Assembly: GCF_018223345.1 (NCBI RefSeq)
Contig: NZ_CP073587.1
Span: 2,019,001 to 2,083,000, forward strand
Reading direction: 5' to 3'
Length of the DNA stretch: 64,000 nt
DNA from: Shewanella yunxiaonensis
GTDB taxonomy: Bacteria; Pseudomonadota; Gammaproteobacteria; Enterobacterales; Shewanellaceae
Every line of letters starts with the position of its first letter. The first letter of the stretch is position 1. The notes under the pieces were generated by a model. It was not told the DNA's origin. It was given only the letters and a program-made list of their open reading frames with translations, and did not search any database. Made by a program: the position numbers and the translations under genes. This document shows, one piece after another, positions 49,332-59,439 of this stretch.

Positions 49332-50026
49332 CCTCGTATCGTGAGATTGCTTGGCAAGGGCTCTGGAAAAACAATCCTGGGTTGGTACAGCTTTTGGGGT
49401 TATGTCCCCTACTCGCCGTGACGGCGACCATCACCAACGCCATCGGTCTTGGGGTTGCCACCATGGCGGTGCTCGTAGGTTCCAATGTCCTGGTATCTCT
49501 GGTCCGCGACTTTGTCCCCAAAGAAATCCGCATTCCGGTGTTTGTGATGATCATTGCGGCACTGGTCACTGCGGTGCAGTTACTGATCAATGCCTATGCT
49601 TATGGCTTGTATCTGTCGCTCGGGATCTTTTTGCCGTTGATTGTCACTAACTGTGTGATCATTGGACGTGCTGAAGCGTTTGCCTCTCGAAATAATCCAC
49701 TGAAAGCCGCCTTTGACGGTCTGATGATGGGTTCCGGATTTACCTTAGTGCTGATGGTATTGGGTGCCATTCGCGAGATTTTAGGTCAAGGTACCTTGTT
49801 TGATGGTGCCGACCAACTCCTCGGCGCTTGGGCTACAAATTTGCGCATTGAAGTTTGGCATGTCAACACCTCCTTTTTGTTAGCAATGCTGCCACCAGGC
49901 GCATTTTTTGGTGTTGGCCTGTTAATCGCACTCAAAAATGTGATCGATCGAAAGCTCGCTGCACGCCAACCGAAAATAACAGAAACAGTCGCGGTGCAGC
50001 GCGTGCGCGTGACCAAGGTTAACTAA
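49328..50026 (+). CDS. rsxE: Electron transport complex subunit RsxE (RnfE)
   Basis: This 232-residue membrane protein has six helices and is homologous to RsxA ([32 protein letters not shown]). Its ATG overlaps the rsxG stop. The last 25 residues are basic and cytoplasmic. It is followed by nth after 36 bases, as in E. coli. Confidence 0.95.
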   Translation: MTSYREIAWQGLWKNNPGLVQLLGLCPLLAVTATITNAIGLGVATMAVLVGSNVLVSLVRDFVPKEIRIPVFVMIIAALVTAVQLLINAYAYGLYLSLGIFLPLIVTNCVIIGRAEAFASRNNPLKAAFDGLMMGSGFTLVLMVLGAIREILGQGTLFDGADQLLGAWATNLRIEVWHVNTSFLLAMLPPGAFFGVGLLIALKNVIDRKLAARQPKITETVAVQRVRVTKVN

Positions 50027-50062
50027 TGCCAATAGCTCATTTGTTTCTGTAAAGGATGGACA

Positions 50063-50704
50063 GTGAATAACGCCAAACGAATTGAAATACTGAAACGTCT
50101 GCGGGACAGCAATCCCCATCCTAAAACAGAACTGCACTATAGCAGCCCTTTTGAACTATTAGTCGCTGTGACCTTATCGGCTCAAGCAACCGATGTCAGT
50201 GTTAACAAGGCGACGGCTAAATTATTTCCGGTAGCCAACACTCCCAGAGCAATAACGGAACTCGGAGTTGAAGGGCTGAAACACTACATTAAGACAATTG
50301 GTCTTTATAACAACAAAGCCATCAATGTTGTCGCACTATCACAAAAGTTGCTGGATGACTTTGATGGACAAGTGCCAGAAAACCGTGAGGCTTTGGAATC
50401 TTTACCGGGAGTAGGGAGAAAAACAGCTAACGTGGTACTGAATACGGCTTTTGGTTGGCCCACTATTGCCGTAGACACCCATATTTTCAGAGTGGGTAAC
50501 CGCACTAAATTTGCGCCGGGCAAGAATGTGCAAGAAGTCGAAGAAAAACTACTGAAAGTAGTGCCCGCTGAATTTAAAGTGGATGTTCATCACTGGTTAA
50601 TCTTACATGGCCGTTATACCTGTATCGCCAGAAAACCAAGATGTGGCAGTTGCATTATTGAAGATTTGTGTGAGTACAAAGATAAGCTGTACCCTGATTC
50701 ATAA
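50063..50704 (+). CDS. nth: Endonuclease III (DNA glycosylase/AP lyase)
   Basis: This 213-residue base-excision repair enzyme removes oxidised pyrimidines. It has the helix-hairpin-helix LPGVGRKTA with catalytic Lys120, the catalytic Asp138 in AVDTHIFRV, and a 4Fe-4S cluster on C187, C194, C197 and C203, all at the same positions as in E. coli Nth. The GTG start has AAAGGA upstream. It is the last gene of the rsx operon; a terminator follows at once. Confidence 0.97.
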   Translation: MNNAKRIEILKRLRDSNPHPKTELHYSSPFELLVAVTLSAQATDVSVNKATAKLFPVANTPRAITELGVEGLKHYIKTIGLYNNKAINVVALSQKLLDDFDGQVPENREALESLPGVGRKTANVVLNTAFGWPTIAVDTHIFRVGNRTKFAPGKNVQEVEEKLLKVVPAEFKVDVHHWLILHGRYTCIARKPRCGSCIIEDLCEYKDKLYPDS

Positions 50705-50729
50705 AAAAGCCGCCCGTAAGGCGGCTTTA
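50704..50729 (+). terminator. Intrinsic terminator after nth
   Basis: AGCCGCC-CGTAA-GGCGGCT has a 7-base GC-rich stem with A-rich sequence before it and a short T-run after it. It closes the rsx-nth operon and may also act on the small gene on the opposite strand. Confidence 0.85.
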
Positions 50730-50758
50730 GCTCATCGAATACGCTCAACAAAGGCACA

Positions 50759-50842
50759 TCAGAAAATTTGAGCAATAAGTGCAGCAAATACCAGTGCGAT
50801 GACGCATGTAGTCCCCAAAGCCATTTTTAATTCAGTCGTCAT
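50759..50842 (-). CDS. YnhF-type small membrane protein (27 residues)
   Basis: A 28-codon frame (ATG 50842, TGA 50759) encodes MTTELKMALGTTCVIALVFA and seven further residues, mostly one hydrophobic helix. A GGAGA lies 5 bases upstream of the ATG. The start (MTTELKMALGTT) resembles E. coli YnhF (MSTDLKFSLVTT), a membrane peptide of similar size, so I assign it to that family. The role is unknown; such peptides often act in the inner membrane, sometimes under stress. It is a single gene, convergent with nth. Confidence 0.75.
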   Translation of the reverse strand: MTTELKMALGTTCVIALVFAALIAQIF

Positions 50843-51024
50843 TGTTATCTCCATGAGTTAGCATCGACTTCATTATTAATTATGCAACAATAAATACAAC
50901 AATACGTTACAGAATATGTGACCTATCAAACACCGCAATCATAGTACAGTGCGTTGTCGCACATTTCCGAAAATTAGCCTTTTAGCTTAACGTGCCTAAA
51001 GGCAACATCAAGAAAGGGGTAAAT

Positions 51025-51435
51025 ATGTCTCAGGTTTTACACACAATGATCCGCGTGGGCAACCTTGAACGTAGTATTGAATTTTATACAAAAGTTATGG
51101 GTATGAAAGTACTACGGCAATCAGAAAACCCACAATACAAATATAGCCTCGCCTTTGTTGGCTATGAAGAAGAAAGCAAAGGTGCGGCAGTCATAGAATT
51201 GACCTATAACTGGGGGACTGATAAGTACGAAATGGGTAATGCCTTTGGACATATTGCAATTGGTGAAAAAGATATTTATAGCCGTTGTGAGGCGATTGCC
51301 GCGGCCGGAGGTAAAGTCACACGTGCTCCAGGTCCTGTTGCCGGAGGCACTACCGAAATTGCATTCGTAGAAGATCCTGATGGCTATAAAATTGAGCTGA
51401 TCCAGATGAGTTCAGCTGAAAAAGGTCTGGGCTAA
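51025..51435 (+). CDS. gloA: Lactoylglutathione lyase (glyoxalase I)
   Basis: This 136-residue enzyme forms S-lactoylglutathione from methylglyoxal and glutathione. Metal ligands are H6, E58 (VIELTYNWG), H76 (FGHIAIG) and E124 (GYKIELIQ), in line with the nickel-type bacterial enzymes. ATG 51025 has AAAGGGG upstream and gives the family length (E. coli 135); an in-frame start 33 bases earlier is not used. Its pathway partner gloB is at 15100. Confidence 0.96.
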   Translation: MSQVLHTMIRVGNLERSIEFYTKVMGMKVLRQSENPQYKYSLAFVGYEEESKGAAVIELTYNWGTDKYEMGNAFGHIAIGEKDIYSRCEAIAAAGGKVTRAPGPVAGGTTEIAFVEDPDGYKIELIQMSSAEKGLG

Positions 51436-51461
51436 TCCTATCTGCTAATAAAAATGTGCAT

Positions 51462-51489
51462 CAAAAAGCCCTCTAATGAGGGCTTTTTA
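51462..51489 (+). terminator. Intrinsic terminator after gloA
   Basis: AGCCCTC-TAAT-GAGGGCT is flanked by A- and T-runs. Confidence 0.87.
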
Positions 51490-51496
51490 ATTAGAT

Positions 51497-51523
51497 AAAG
51501 TCTCCCAAATTCGGGAGACTTTG
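51497..51523 (-). terminator. Hairpin downstream of the TonB-dependent receptor gene
   Basis: AAAGTCTCCC and GGGAGACTTT form a perfect 10-base stem a few bases after the receptor stop codon (51535). The T-tract after it on the minus strand is short, so termination may need the adjacent gloA terminator as well. Confidence 0.65.
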
Positions 51524-51534
51524 CTCTGAGGCGA

Positions 51535-54066
51535 TTAGAACTTGTAGCTTACGCTACCATAGATCTGACGGCCTACAACGTCATATACCTGTGGAGAGGT
51601 ACCGCCGTCGCTACCGTTAGACACATATGAAGGATTTTCATCAGTGAAATTCTTCACGCCAGCAGACAGACTCAGGTTATCAGTGAAGTGATAAGTACCC
51701 ACGATGTTGTGGTACATTACTGCATCCGCCTTAGTGCCATCACCTAAATCGTAATCCAGCATGCTGCTCAGATAACGGTTGTAGTACATCAGGCTCCAGT
51801 CACCCTGAGAAGCAGTGATGCTGAAGTTGTTACGCCACTGAGCGTAACCACCCATGTTACCGTCTACATAACCTTCATAATCGATCCCATCTTGTCTGTA
51901 GTCGATCAGATAAGTGGCATCGTTGTTGATGGCCCAATCCAGACCCAAGCCTTCAAACTTGTAGGCGACGTTAATGTCAACACCGCTGGTTTTTACAGTA
52001 CCGACGTTAGTCAAAGCTGAAGTCAGGTTGCTGATGTCGCCATCAGAAGTCACGTTGATAGCAGCACATGCTGAAGAATCGCCATTGTAACAAGCGTCGA
52101 GGTTAGCCTGAACGTCAAGACGGCTGATGGCATTAGTGATGTTAAACTTCCAGTAGTCAATGGTGGTTGAAAAACCGTCCAGATAACTTGGTGAGTAAAC
52201 AATACCAGCTGTGTATGACTCTGATTCTTCAGGTTTCAGATTTGGATCTGAGGTGTAGTTCACTAGCAGTTGTGCGTCTTCTGAATTGCCCCATGGGTCA
52301 GTCAGGTAATCGTAAGAACCAGAGTTACCACCGAACAGTTCGCTGATGTTAGGTGCACGGAAACCGGTAGCCACCACACCACGCAGCATGACATCATCAG
52401 TCATTTTATAGGTTAAACCGACTTTCCAAGTAGCGGCCTTACCGAAGGTGTTGTATTCGTCGTAACGCAGCGCAAAATCACCAGTCAACTTCTGAGTGAA
52501 TGGCACACTGACTTCTTCGTATACAGAGATAACGTTGTAATTACCGCTGGTAGGATCCTGCTGAGCTGCTGTACTCTGACCGGCAACAATGATTGGGTCT
52601 GGAGTATAGTAACCAGACTCGTAACGATATTCAGCACCGATTGCAAAACTTACGGCACCAGCATCCAGTTGGAACAGGTCACCACTCAAGTTAGCCTGTA
52701 CATCGTTCTGTTCGTTACCGCCGTGGTTGGTTTCTAAGTAGCTGATGTCATCTGCATATTCAGATGGCACAGTATCACTGTAGAACCATGCGTCCTGGTC
52801 AGCATAGATAGAGTCTGCCATTAAAGTGGCATTGACAGAGTTTTGGGTACCAGTGGTAGCTTTGTTCTTACCATAGGTATATGAAACGTCCCAAGTCATG
52901 CCGTTAGCAACGTTCAAAGTGCCTTGCAGATCCAATGAAGCACGATAGGTATCAGTGTCCTGAGTATAAATACGATCACCAACACCATTAGTACGTTGTT
53001 TGTATTCTACCTGTCCGTTGTCGTCAGCAGTAATGCCGGCAGCGGTCATAGCGCTGTCTAATGTTACGCAGTTACTGGTAACAGAACCGCTACAAACATC
53101 GAGCATAATATCGGCTGGCTGAGGAGCCATCTGCTGATGAGACTTACGTTTGGTATACAGCAAGTCACCAGTCAGAACCAGATCATTACCCAATTCCTGA
53201 GTCATATTGGCAAACAGACTGTAGCGTTTTGATGGAGTCTGATAATAACTATCGGCAGTGTAATCGTAACCATAGTCACGAGCATACCAGCTACCATCTG
53301 CGGCAGAACGCATGCCATTCAGAGTGCCTTCCGGGATGTATGAACTTGCACCAGCTTCAGTCCAATTACGATCAGCCTGAATAACACCGTTACGTTTTGA
53401 AACAGCGGCACCAACAGTGTAGTTGCCACCGTTATTGGTATTGAAACCATACAAACCGTTCAGTTCGTAGGTCTGGCCATCGCCTTTATCGGTAGTAGAT
53501 GACTTGGCATCTAATTGACCGCCTTCATAGTCTTTCTTAGTGATGATGTTCACTACCCCGGCAATCGCATCTGAACCGTATACTGCAGAAGCACCATCTT
53601 TCAGGATTTCTACACGTTGGATCATTGCAACTGGGATGGCGTTAAGGTCAACAGCACTATCTGCGCCTGAACCTGAGTTCACCATACGGCGACCATTCAG
53701 CAGTACCAGAGTACGCTTAGAACCCATACCACGCAGGTCTACGTTAGCGACACCGTCAGAACCGTTGTTGGTAGTTGAACCTACTGGAGCACCAGCCATT
53801 GAAGTCTGATCCTGCAGCAGTTGGTCTACAGAGGCATACCCCTGGGCAACGATAGTATCTGCACTGATAGAAGTCACGGGAGACGCAGTCTCCATGTCTT
53901 GGCGTTTGATACGAGAACCGGTAACTTCAATGCGCTCTACATCGCTGTTAGTAGCGGTAGCTTGATCTGCTGCGGCTGCAGCATGTGCAAAGCCTACAGA
54001 ACCTGCAGATACAGCAGCAATCAGAGACAATCTGACAGCTGAAGCAATCTTATTAGTTTTAAGCAT
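51535..54066 (-). CDS. TonB-dependent outer-membrane receptor
   Basis: This 843-residue protein has a signal peptide (MLKTNKIASAVRLSLIAAVS..., cleavage after AHA), a TonB-box-like start (VERIEVTGSRIKR), a plug domain (LRGMGSKRTLVLLNGRR, VEILKDGASAVYGSDAIAGV) and a C-terminal beta-barrel ending in an aromatic residue (YGSVSYKF). ATG 54066 is preceded by AAGGGAG; an in-frame start 57 bases upstream is not used. It takes up a large substrate with TonB energy; the substrate cannot be told from the sequence (this clade often handles peptides or sugars). No TonB or transporter gene is adjacent. A CRP site lies in its long leader. Confidence 0.9.
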   Translation of the reverse strand: MLKTNKIASAVRLSLIAAVSAGSVGFAHAAAAADQATATNSDVERIEVTGSRIKRQDMETASPVTSISADTIVAQGYASVDQLLQDQTSMAGAPVGSTTNNGSDGVANVDLRGMGSKRTLVLLNGRRMVNSGSGADSAVDLNAIPVAMIQRVEILKDGASAVYGSDAIAGVVNIITKKDYEGGQLDAKSSTTDKGDGQTYELNGLYGFNTNNGGNYTVGAAVSKRNGVIQADRNWTEAGASSYIPEGTLNGMRSAADGSWYARDYGYDYTADSYYQTPSKRYSLFANMTQELGNDLVLTGDLLYTKRKSHQQMAPQPADIMLDVCSGSVTSNCVTLDSAMTAAGITADDNGQVEYKQRTNGVGDRIYTQDTDTYRASLDLQGTLNVANGMTWDVSYTYGKNKATTGTQNSVNATLMADSIYADQDAWFYSDTVPSEYADDISYLETNHGGNEQNDVQANLSGDLFQLDAGAVSFAIGAEYRYESGYYTPDPIIVAGQSTAAQQDPTSGNYNVISVYEEVSVPFTQKLTGDFALRYDEYNTFGKAATWKVGLTYKMTDDVMLRGVVATGFRAPNISELFGGNSGSYDYLTDPWGNSEDAQLLVNYTSDPNLKPEESESYTAGIVYSPSYLDGFSTTIDYWKFNITNAISRLDVQANLDACYNGDSSACAAINVTSDGDISNLTSALTNVGTVKTSGVDINVAYKFEGLGLDWAINNDATYLIDYRQDGIDYEGYVDGNMGGYAQWRNNFSITASQGDWSLMYYNRYLSSMLDYDLGDGTKADAVMYHNIVGTYHFTDNLSLSAGVKNFTDENPSYVSNGSDGGTSPQVYDVVGRQIYGSVSYKF

Positions 54067-54708
54067 TAAAAACTCCCTTACTTCCTGGTTTTGTTTTACA
54101 GCCGATTTTTTATATTTATTCACACCTGAAAATCAGGCGAGTGAGAATACTGTCGCCAAGTAAACAAGGCGTCAATCCCGTATTTACAAACCCGAGTAAC
54201 ACAAAATGTTTATTAATTGTTTCATTTATGTTCCATTTTTATTTAAAACAACAATTGGATTAATAATTAGCAGTAAAATTAACCTGTAAATGCTTTTAAA
54301 ATAGTCATATTTAATAATGTTACATGTAAATATTGTCTATTTTCATTAACAATACCCTTGGACATTTTTGTGATCGATATCACATTTCAAAATGTGACAA
54401 GGAACTTGTCAATAACCATGCAAAGCAAGACTACACAAGCATTTGCCCACACTTCAGCTTCGACAATGACAACATATTGTTATAATTGTTTATATTTTGT
54501 TTATATGAAAATTATTTGTTATTTTTATAATTACGTTTGTTTATGTTTAAATACATAATCTGTGTTAACAAAAATAAATTAAATTTAATTTTAACAATTT
54601 ATTTAAAAGGAAATGAGCAGCACAATAACAAGCAAAGATGAACTATCATAAAGGTGACAATTGGGGTAAATGTTAAATTTTATGCGGCTAGGAATGTGAA
54701 TAAAAAAA
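54067..54708. other. Long A/T-rich leader of the TonB-dependent receptor gene
   Basis: About 640 bases, very A/T-rich, with no gene. Both flanking genes run leftward, so this space serves mainly the receptor. It holds a consensus CRP site at 54369-54384; the long runs of A and T would suit H-NS-like or other architectural proteins. No Fur box could be identified with confidence. Confidence 0.6.
54369..54384. promoter_or_regulatory. CRP binding site upstream of the TonB-dependent receptor
   Basis: TGTGA-TCGATA-TCACA is a perfect match to the CRP consensus TGTGA-N6-TCACA. It lies about 300 bases before the receptor ATG, so a promoter in between is implied. In Shewanella CRP also controls anaerobic respiration genes. 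Confidence 0.82.
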
Positions 54709-54730
54709 CCGCACTAGGCGGCTTTTTCTT
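54703..54730 (-). terminator. Terminator after grxD
   Basis: On the minus strand GCCGC-CTAGT-GCGG is followed by a run of seven T's, 20 bases after the grxD stop. Confidence 0.75.
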
Positions 54731-54746
54731 GAGCATATGATTTAAG

Positions 54747-55082
54747 TTATTCTTCTTCTTTTCTATATTTATCAGCGGTTTCTTTAATAAGCGTCTGAAG
54801 TTCACCCTTCTGATACATTTCAGTCACAATATCACAACCACCAATCAGTTCCCCTTCAACCCAAAGTTGTGGGAAGGTCGGCCAATTTGCATATTTAGGC
54901 AATTCTGCACGGATATCTGGATGCTGCAGAATATCAACGAACGCGAACTGCTCGCCAATATTGATCATGATTTGAGCAACTTGGGAAGAGAAACCACAAC
55001 TTGGCAGCTTAGGTGAACCTTTCATGTAGAGGATGATTGGATTTTCGCTAATCTGACGCTTAATTTTTTCAACAGTATCCAT
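54747..55082 (-). CDS. grxD: Monothiol glutaredoxin Grx4
   Basis: This 111-residue protein has the monothiol active site CGFS at residues 29-32 and the glutathione-binding features WPTFPQLW and GGCDIV. Grx4-type proteins carry and transfer 2Fe-2S clusters. An acidic KEEE tail ends the protein. It diverges from sodB, an iron-dependent neighbour, with a 223-base space between them. Confidence 0.95.
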   Translation of the reverse strand: MDTVEKIKRQISENPIILYMKGSPKLPSCGFSSQVAQIMINIGEQFAFVDILQHPDIRAELPKYANWPTFPQLWVEGELIGGCDIVTEMYQKGELQTLIKETADKYRKEEE

Positions 55083-55305
55083 TTTGATTCCTGAGTATTA
55101 ATGGAGTAGGTATTGCTGACTATTGTACGCCACTCAGTAGGCTAACAAAAACACAGGAAAAGTATGGTTTTTAAATGCATACATTCTAATGTAAAGCAAC
55201 TACATTTTTAAGCAAAACGATGATGCACTTCACAAATTTTATCAGTACAATAGCATCCAGTGAGCATGTTCAAGAATGATAACCCAAGTCAATGGAGAGA
55301 TAACA

Positions 55306-55887
55306 ATGGCTTTCGAATTACCTGCATTACCATATGCAAAAGACGCATTGGAACCCCATATTTCCCAAGAAACACTCGAGTACCACTATGGCAAACACCA
55401 CAACACTTATGTGGTCAACCTGAATAAACTGATCGCTGGTACCGAGAATGAAGCTAAGTCTCTGGAAGAGATCATCAAATCAGCTACCGGCGGAGTGTTT
55501 AACAACGCAGCCCAAGTTTGGAACCACACTTTCTACTGGAACTGTTTAGCGCCTAATGCTGGTGGTGTGGCGACTGGTCCTGTCGCAGATGCAATCGTTG
55601 CAGCTTTCGGCTCATTTGAAGCCTTTAAAGAAGAATTTACTAAAAGTGCCACTGGTAACTTTGGTTCAGGCTGGACCTGGCTAGTGAAAAAAGCTGACGG
55701 TTCTCTGGCAATCCAAAACACGTCCAACGCTGGTTGTCCATTAACCGATGGCGTAACTCCAGTGTTGACTGTAGATGTCTGGGAACACGCCTATTACATC
55801 GATTACCGTAATGCCCGCCCTAACTACCTGGCGCATTTCTGGGAATTGGTAAACTGGGATTTCGTGAACAAAAACTTTGCTGCTTAA
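55306..55887 (+). CDS. sodB: Superoxide dismutase [Fe]
   Basis: This 193-residue enzyme dismutates superoxide. Metal ligands are H27, H74, D157 and H161 ([11 protein letters not shown]), and Gln70 in NNAAQVWNH marks the iron-type enzyme. ATG 55306 follows GGAGAG and gives the E. coli SodB length; an upstream in-frame start is not used. It has its own terminator at 55904. Confidence 0.97.
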   Translation: MAFELPALPYAKDALEPHISQETLEYHYGKHHNTYVVNLNKLIAGTENEAKSLEEIIKSATGGVFNNAAQVWNHTFYWNCLAPNAGGVATGPVADAIVAAFGSFEAFKEEFTKSATGNFGSGWTWLVKKADGSLAIQNTSNAGCPLTDGVTPVLTVDVWEHAYYIDYRNARPNYLAHFWELVNWDFVNKNFAA

Positions 55888-55903
55888 GCAAAACGAATAC
55901 GTC

Positions 55904-55932
55904 AAAAAGGAGCCTTAATGGCTCCTTTTTTC
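55904..55932 (+). terminator. Intrinsic terminator after sodB
   Basis: AAAAAGGAGCC-TTAAT-GGCTCCTTTTTT forms an 11-base stem with a T-run. Confidence 0.9.
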
Positions 55933-56075
55933 ATTTAAAAGTAATGCCTACTTTTACCGCAAAAAATCTTGCCTACTTCGGAAAAACCATCCCTATAGCG
56001 TTTTGATAACCTAGTTGCAACAACTGCAAATATTGCTTTTGCAACTATTTCCCCTTGTTTTTATTTATGTTTTTT

Positions 56076-56104
56076 TTGACAACGCCCACAAAATAGTGTC
56101 TAAG
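56076..56104 (+). promoter_or_regulatory. Candidate promoter of prkA-yeaH-spoVR
   Basis: TTGACA (56076-56081) is followed after 17 bases by a TCTAAGATTAA region, which resembles the extended -10 of RpoS-type promoters more than a perfect sigma70 -10. In E. coli yeaGH is RpoS-dependent, so a stationary-phase promoter would fit. This is inference. Confidence 0.45.
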
Positions 56105-56174
56105 ATTAAGTGTAGGTCACTACATAACGAGAGTTTCCATCCAGAGATAAGCTTGGTGTTTCAGGGGGTTTAAG

Positions 56175-58109
56175 ATGGGTATATTCGAGCATTATCAGCA
56201 GCGCTACGAGAAGAAACTCGAGGAAGAATTTACACTTCAAGAGTTTCTGGATCTTTGCAAAAAGGACCGTACAGCATACGCATCGGCCGCAGAACGATTG
56301 CTCATCGCAATCGGTGAACCGCAAGTGATCGATACGTCAAAAATTCCGGTGTTAAGTCGACTCTTTTCTAACCGAGTTATTTCCCAGTATCCAGCCTTTA
56401 AAGATTTCTATGGTATGGAAGAGTCTATAGAGCAGATTGTGTCCTATTTACGCCACTCTGCTCAAGGACTGGAAGAGTCGAAACAGATCCTCTATTTACT
56501 CGGCCCGGTAGGTGGCGGTAAATCCTCATTAGCGGAAAAACTGAAAGCATTGATGCAACAAGTGCCGGTATATGTGTTGACGGCAAATGGCGAAAGAAGT
56601 CCTGTCAACGATCACCCATTTTGCCTGTTTGACCCTGAAGAGGATGGCAAATTGCTGCAAGAGGAATATCAGATCCCATTGCGCTATCTGAAGACCATCA
56701 TGTCACCTTGGGCAGTAAAACGTCTGCACGAGTTTGGTGGCGATATTTCTAAGTTTCGAGTAGTAAAAGTTTATCCTTCGGTACTCGATCAAGTTGCGAT
56801 TGCCAAAACTGAGCCAGGTGATGAAAACAACCAGGATATCTCCTCTTTAGTGGGTAAAGTCGATATCCGCAAACTAGAACATTTTGCACAAAATGATGCG
56901 GATGCTTATGCCTATTCCGGAGCGCTGTGCCGGGCCAATCAGGGGTTGATGGAATTCGTCGAAATGTTTAAAGCCCCCATCAAGGTACTACATCCATTGC
57001 TGACGGCAACGCAGGAAGGCAATTATAACGGTACCGAAGGGTTATCAGCCCTGCCCTTTAGCGGCATTATTCTGGCTCACTCAAACGAGTCTGAATGGAG
57101 TGCGTTTCGTAATAATAAGAACAATGAGGCATTTCTCGATCGTGTTTATATCGTCAAAGTACCTTATTGTCTGCGGGTTTCTGAAGAGATCCATATCTAC
57201 GAAAAACTGATCACTAACTCTGAACTGGCACATGCCCCATGCGCACCTGGCACATTGGAGACGCTGGCGCAATTCAGTGTGCTTTCTAGGATTAAATCTC
57301 CAGAGAATTCATCGATTTACTCTAAGATGAGGGTATATAACGGTGAGAGTCTCAAAGACACTGATCCTAAGGCAAAGTCCTATCAGGAATACCGGGACTA
57401 TGCTGGCGTCGATGAAGGGATGGAAGGTTTGTCAACGCGTTTTGCCTTTAAGATCTTGTCCAAGGTGTTTAACTTTGACAGAACTGAAATCGCGGCTAAC
57501 CCGGTACATCTGTTCTACGTGCTGGAAAAGCAGATTGAGCAAGAGCAATTCCCGTCAGATACTGCCGATAAGTATCTGGAATTCCTCAAAGGTTATCTGA
57601 TCCCGAAATATGTCGAATTCATTGGCAAAGAAATTCAGACGGCGTATTTGGAATCCTATTCCGAATATGGTCAAAACATCTTCGACCGTTATGTTATCTA
57701 CGCCGATTTCTGGATCCAGGATCAGGAATACCGCGATCCCGAAACCGGACAGCTGTTTGACCGTGCATCACTGAATGCTGAGCTTGAGAAAATCGAGAAG
57801 CCAGCAGGGATCAGTAATCCCAAAGATTTCCGTAACGAGATTGTCAATTTTGTATTGCGTGCTAGAGCCAACAACGATGGTAACAATCCGAACTGGACCA
57901 GTTACGAAAAACTTCGCACAGTCATTGAGAAGAAAATGTTCTCAAATACTGAAGATCTGCTGCCAGTTATTTCTTTCAACACTAAAACGTCGACCGAAGA
58001 TCAACGTAAGCACGATGACTTTGTCAGTCGGATGATGGAGAAAGGCTATACCAAGAAGCAGGTACGTCTGTTATCTGAATGGTACCTGAGGGTAAGAAAA
58101 TCCTCGTAG
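56175..58109 (+). CDS. prkA: PrkA-family serine protein kinase (YeaG)
   Basis: This 644-residue cytoplasmic protein has an AAA-type P-loop domain with Walker A GPVGGGKS (residues 110-117) and a C-terminal PrkA kinase-like domain. The family was described in Bacillus as a serine kinase, and in E. coli/Salmonella YeaG acts in nitrogen starvation and stationary-phase stress. Length equals E. coli YeaG (644). It is the first of three closely spaced genes: prkA, yeaH (52 bases later) and spoVR (9 bases later). The targets are not known. Confidence 0.93.
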   Translation: MGIFEHYQQRYEKKLEEEFTLQEFLDLCKKDRTAYASAAERLLIAIGEPQVIDTSKIPVLSRLFSNRVISQYPAFKDFYGMEESIEQIVSYLRHSAQGLEESKQILYLLGPVGGGKSSLAEKLKALMQQVPVYVLTANGERSPVNDHPFCLFDPEEDGKLLQEEYQIPLRYLKTIMSPWAVKRLHEFGGDISKFRVVKVYPSVLDQVAIAKTEPGDENNQDISSLVGKVDIRKLEHFAQNDADAYAYSGALCRANQGLMEFVEMFKAPIKVLHPLLTATQEGNYNGTEGLSALPFSGIILAHSNESEWSAFRNNKNNEAFLDRVYIVKVPYCLRVSEEIHIYEKLITNSELAHAPCAPGTLETLAQFSVLSRIKSPENSSIYSKMRVYNGESLKDTDPKAKSYQEYRDYAGVDEGMEGLSTRFAFKILSKVFNFDRTEIAANPVHLFYVLEKQIEQEQFPSDTADKYLEFLKGYLIPKYVEFIGKEIQTAYLESYSEYGQNIFDRYVIYADFWIQDQEYRDPETGQLFDRASLNAELEKIEKPAGISNPKDFRNEIVNFVLRARANNDGNNPNWTSYEKLRTVIEKKMFSNTEDLLPVISFNTKTSTEDQRKHDDFVSRMMEKGYTKKQVRLLSEWYLRVRKSS

Positions 58110-58161
58110 TCCGGTGGCGAGGCCGGCATAGCGGCCTCGATTCTTACTTTGGGAGGTGCTT

Positions 58162-59430
58162 ATGGCGAATTTCATCGACCGGCGGTTAAATGCCAAAGGC
58201 AAGAGCACGGTTAACCGCCAACGTTTTATCAACCGCTATAAACAGCAGATAAAAAAGGCGGTTAGCGATGCGGTAACGCGTAGAAGCGTTACTGACATCG
58301 ATAAAGGCGAAAAGATCAGTATTCCGACAAGGGACATCAGCGAACCGATATTCCATCAGGGTCAAGGGGGTGTACGTGAACGGGTACATCCAGGCAACGA
58401 CCAGTTTAGTCGCGGCGATAAAATTGAGCGGCCACCTGCTGGCGGAAGCGGTGGCAGCGGTGCCGGTGATGCATCAGATAGTGGTGAAGGTCAGGACGAT
58501 TTTGTATTTCAGATCTCCAAGGATGAGTATCTCGAACTGTTGTTTGAAGACCTGGAGTTACCCAACCTACAAAAAAATCGCCTCAATAAATTAGTGGAAT
58601 ATGAAACCTATCGGGCAGGTTATACCACCGATGGAGTGCCGACTAATATCAATATAGTGCGCTCACTGCGCTCGTCTTTGGCACGCCGCACAGCAATGAC
58701 TGCGGGTAAAAAACGAGAGCTTAAAGCGCTGGAGCAGGAGTTAGATGAGCTGCAGAACACCGCCGGAGCGAGTGCCGACCGGATCATGGCGCTCAAGCTA
58801 CAAATTGAAGAGTTGAAGCAGAAAATTAAAAAAGTACCGTTTATCGATACGTTTGATTTGCGCTTCAATAACTTTGCTAAACGCGAAGTGCCAACAAGCC
58901 AAGCGGTGATGTTCTGTCTGATGGATGTTTCTGGCTCAATGGATCAGGCCACCAAGGATATGGCAAAACGCTTCTATATTCTGTTGTATCTGTTTCTAAC
59001 CCGCACTTATAAAAATCTGGAAGTGGTCTATATCCGCCACCATACCCAGGCAAAAGAAGTCGACGAACATGAGTTCTTTTATTCACAGGAAACTGGCGGC
59101 ACCATTGTCTCCAGCGCGTTAAAGCTCATGCATGAAATCCAGCAAAAGCGTTACCCTGCGGATGAATGGAATATCTATGCTGCGCAAGCATCAGACGGCG
59201 ATAACTGGGCAGATGACTCGCCTTTATGCCATCAGTTACTGGAGAAGCAAATCCTGCCATTTGTACGCTACTTTTCGTACATTGAAATTACCAACCGGGC
59301 ACATCAGACGTTGTGGAGGGAATACGAACAACTTACTGAAAAATACGACAATATGGCAGTCAGAAACATTCGTCAGGTAGAAGATATCTACCCGGTATTT
59401 CGCGAACTGTTCAAGAAGCAAGCAGTATAA
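58162..59430 (+). CDS. yeaH: UPF0229 protein YeaH (VWA-like)
   Basis: This 422-residue protein is the usual partner of PrkA/YeaG. The N-terminal half is basic with a Gly-rich linker ([17 protein letters not shown]), and the C-terminal half has a von Willebrand A-like domain with the metal-site motif DVSGSMD (near residue 255) and [15 protein letters not shown] 58162 is preceded by GGGAGG. Co-operon with an AAA protein recalls MoxR-VWA pairs, but mechanism is unknown. Confidence 0.92.
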   Translation: MANFIDRRLNAKGKSTVNRQRFINRYKQQIKKAVSDAVTRRSVTDIDKGEKISIPTRDISEPIFHQGQGGVRERVHPGNDQFSRGDKIERPPAGGSGGSGAGDASDSGEGQDDFVFQISKDEYLELLFEDLELPNLQKNRLNKLVEYETYRAGYTTDGVPTNINIVRSLRSSLARRTAMTAGKKRELKALEQELDELQNTAGASADRIMALKLQIEELKQKIKKVPFIDTFDLRFNNFAKREVPTSQAVMFCLMDVSGSMDQATKDMAKRFYILLYLFLTRTYKNLEVVYIRHHTQAKEVDEHEFFYSQETGGTIVSSALKLMHEIQQKRYPADEWNIYAAQASDGDNWADDSPLCHQLLEKQILPFVRYFSYIEITNRAHQTLWREYEQLTEKYDNMAVRNIRQVEDIYPVFRELFKKQAV

Positions 59431-59439
59431 GGAGGCTTT

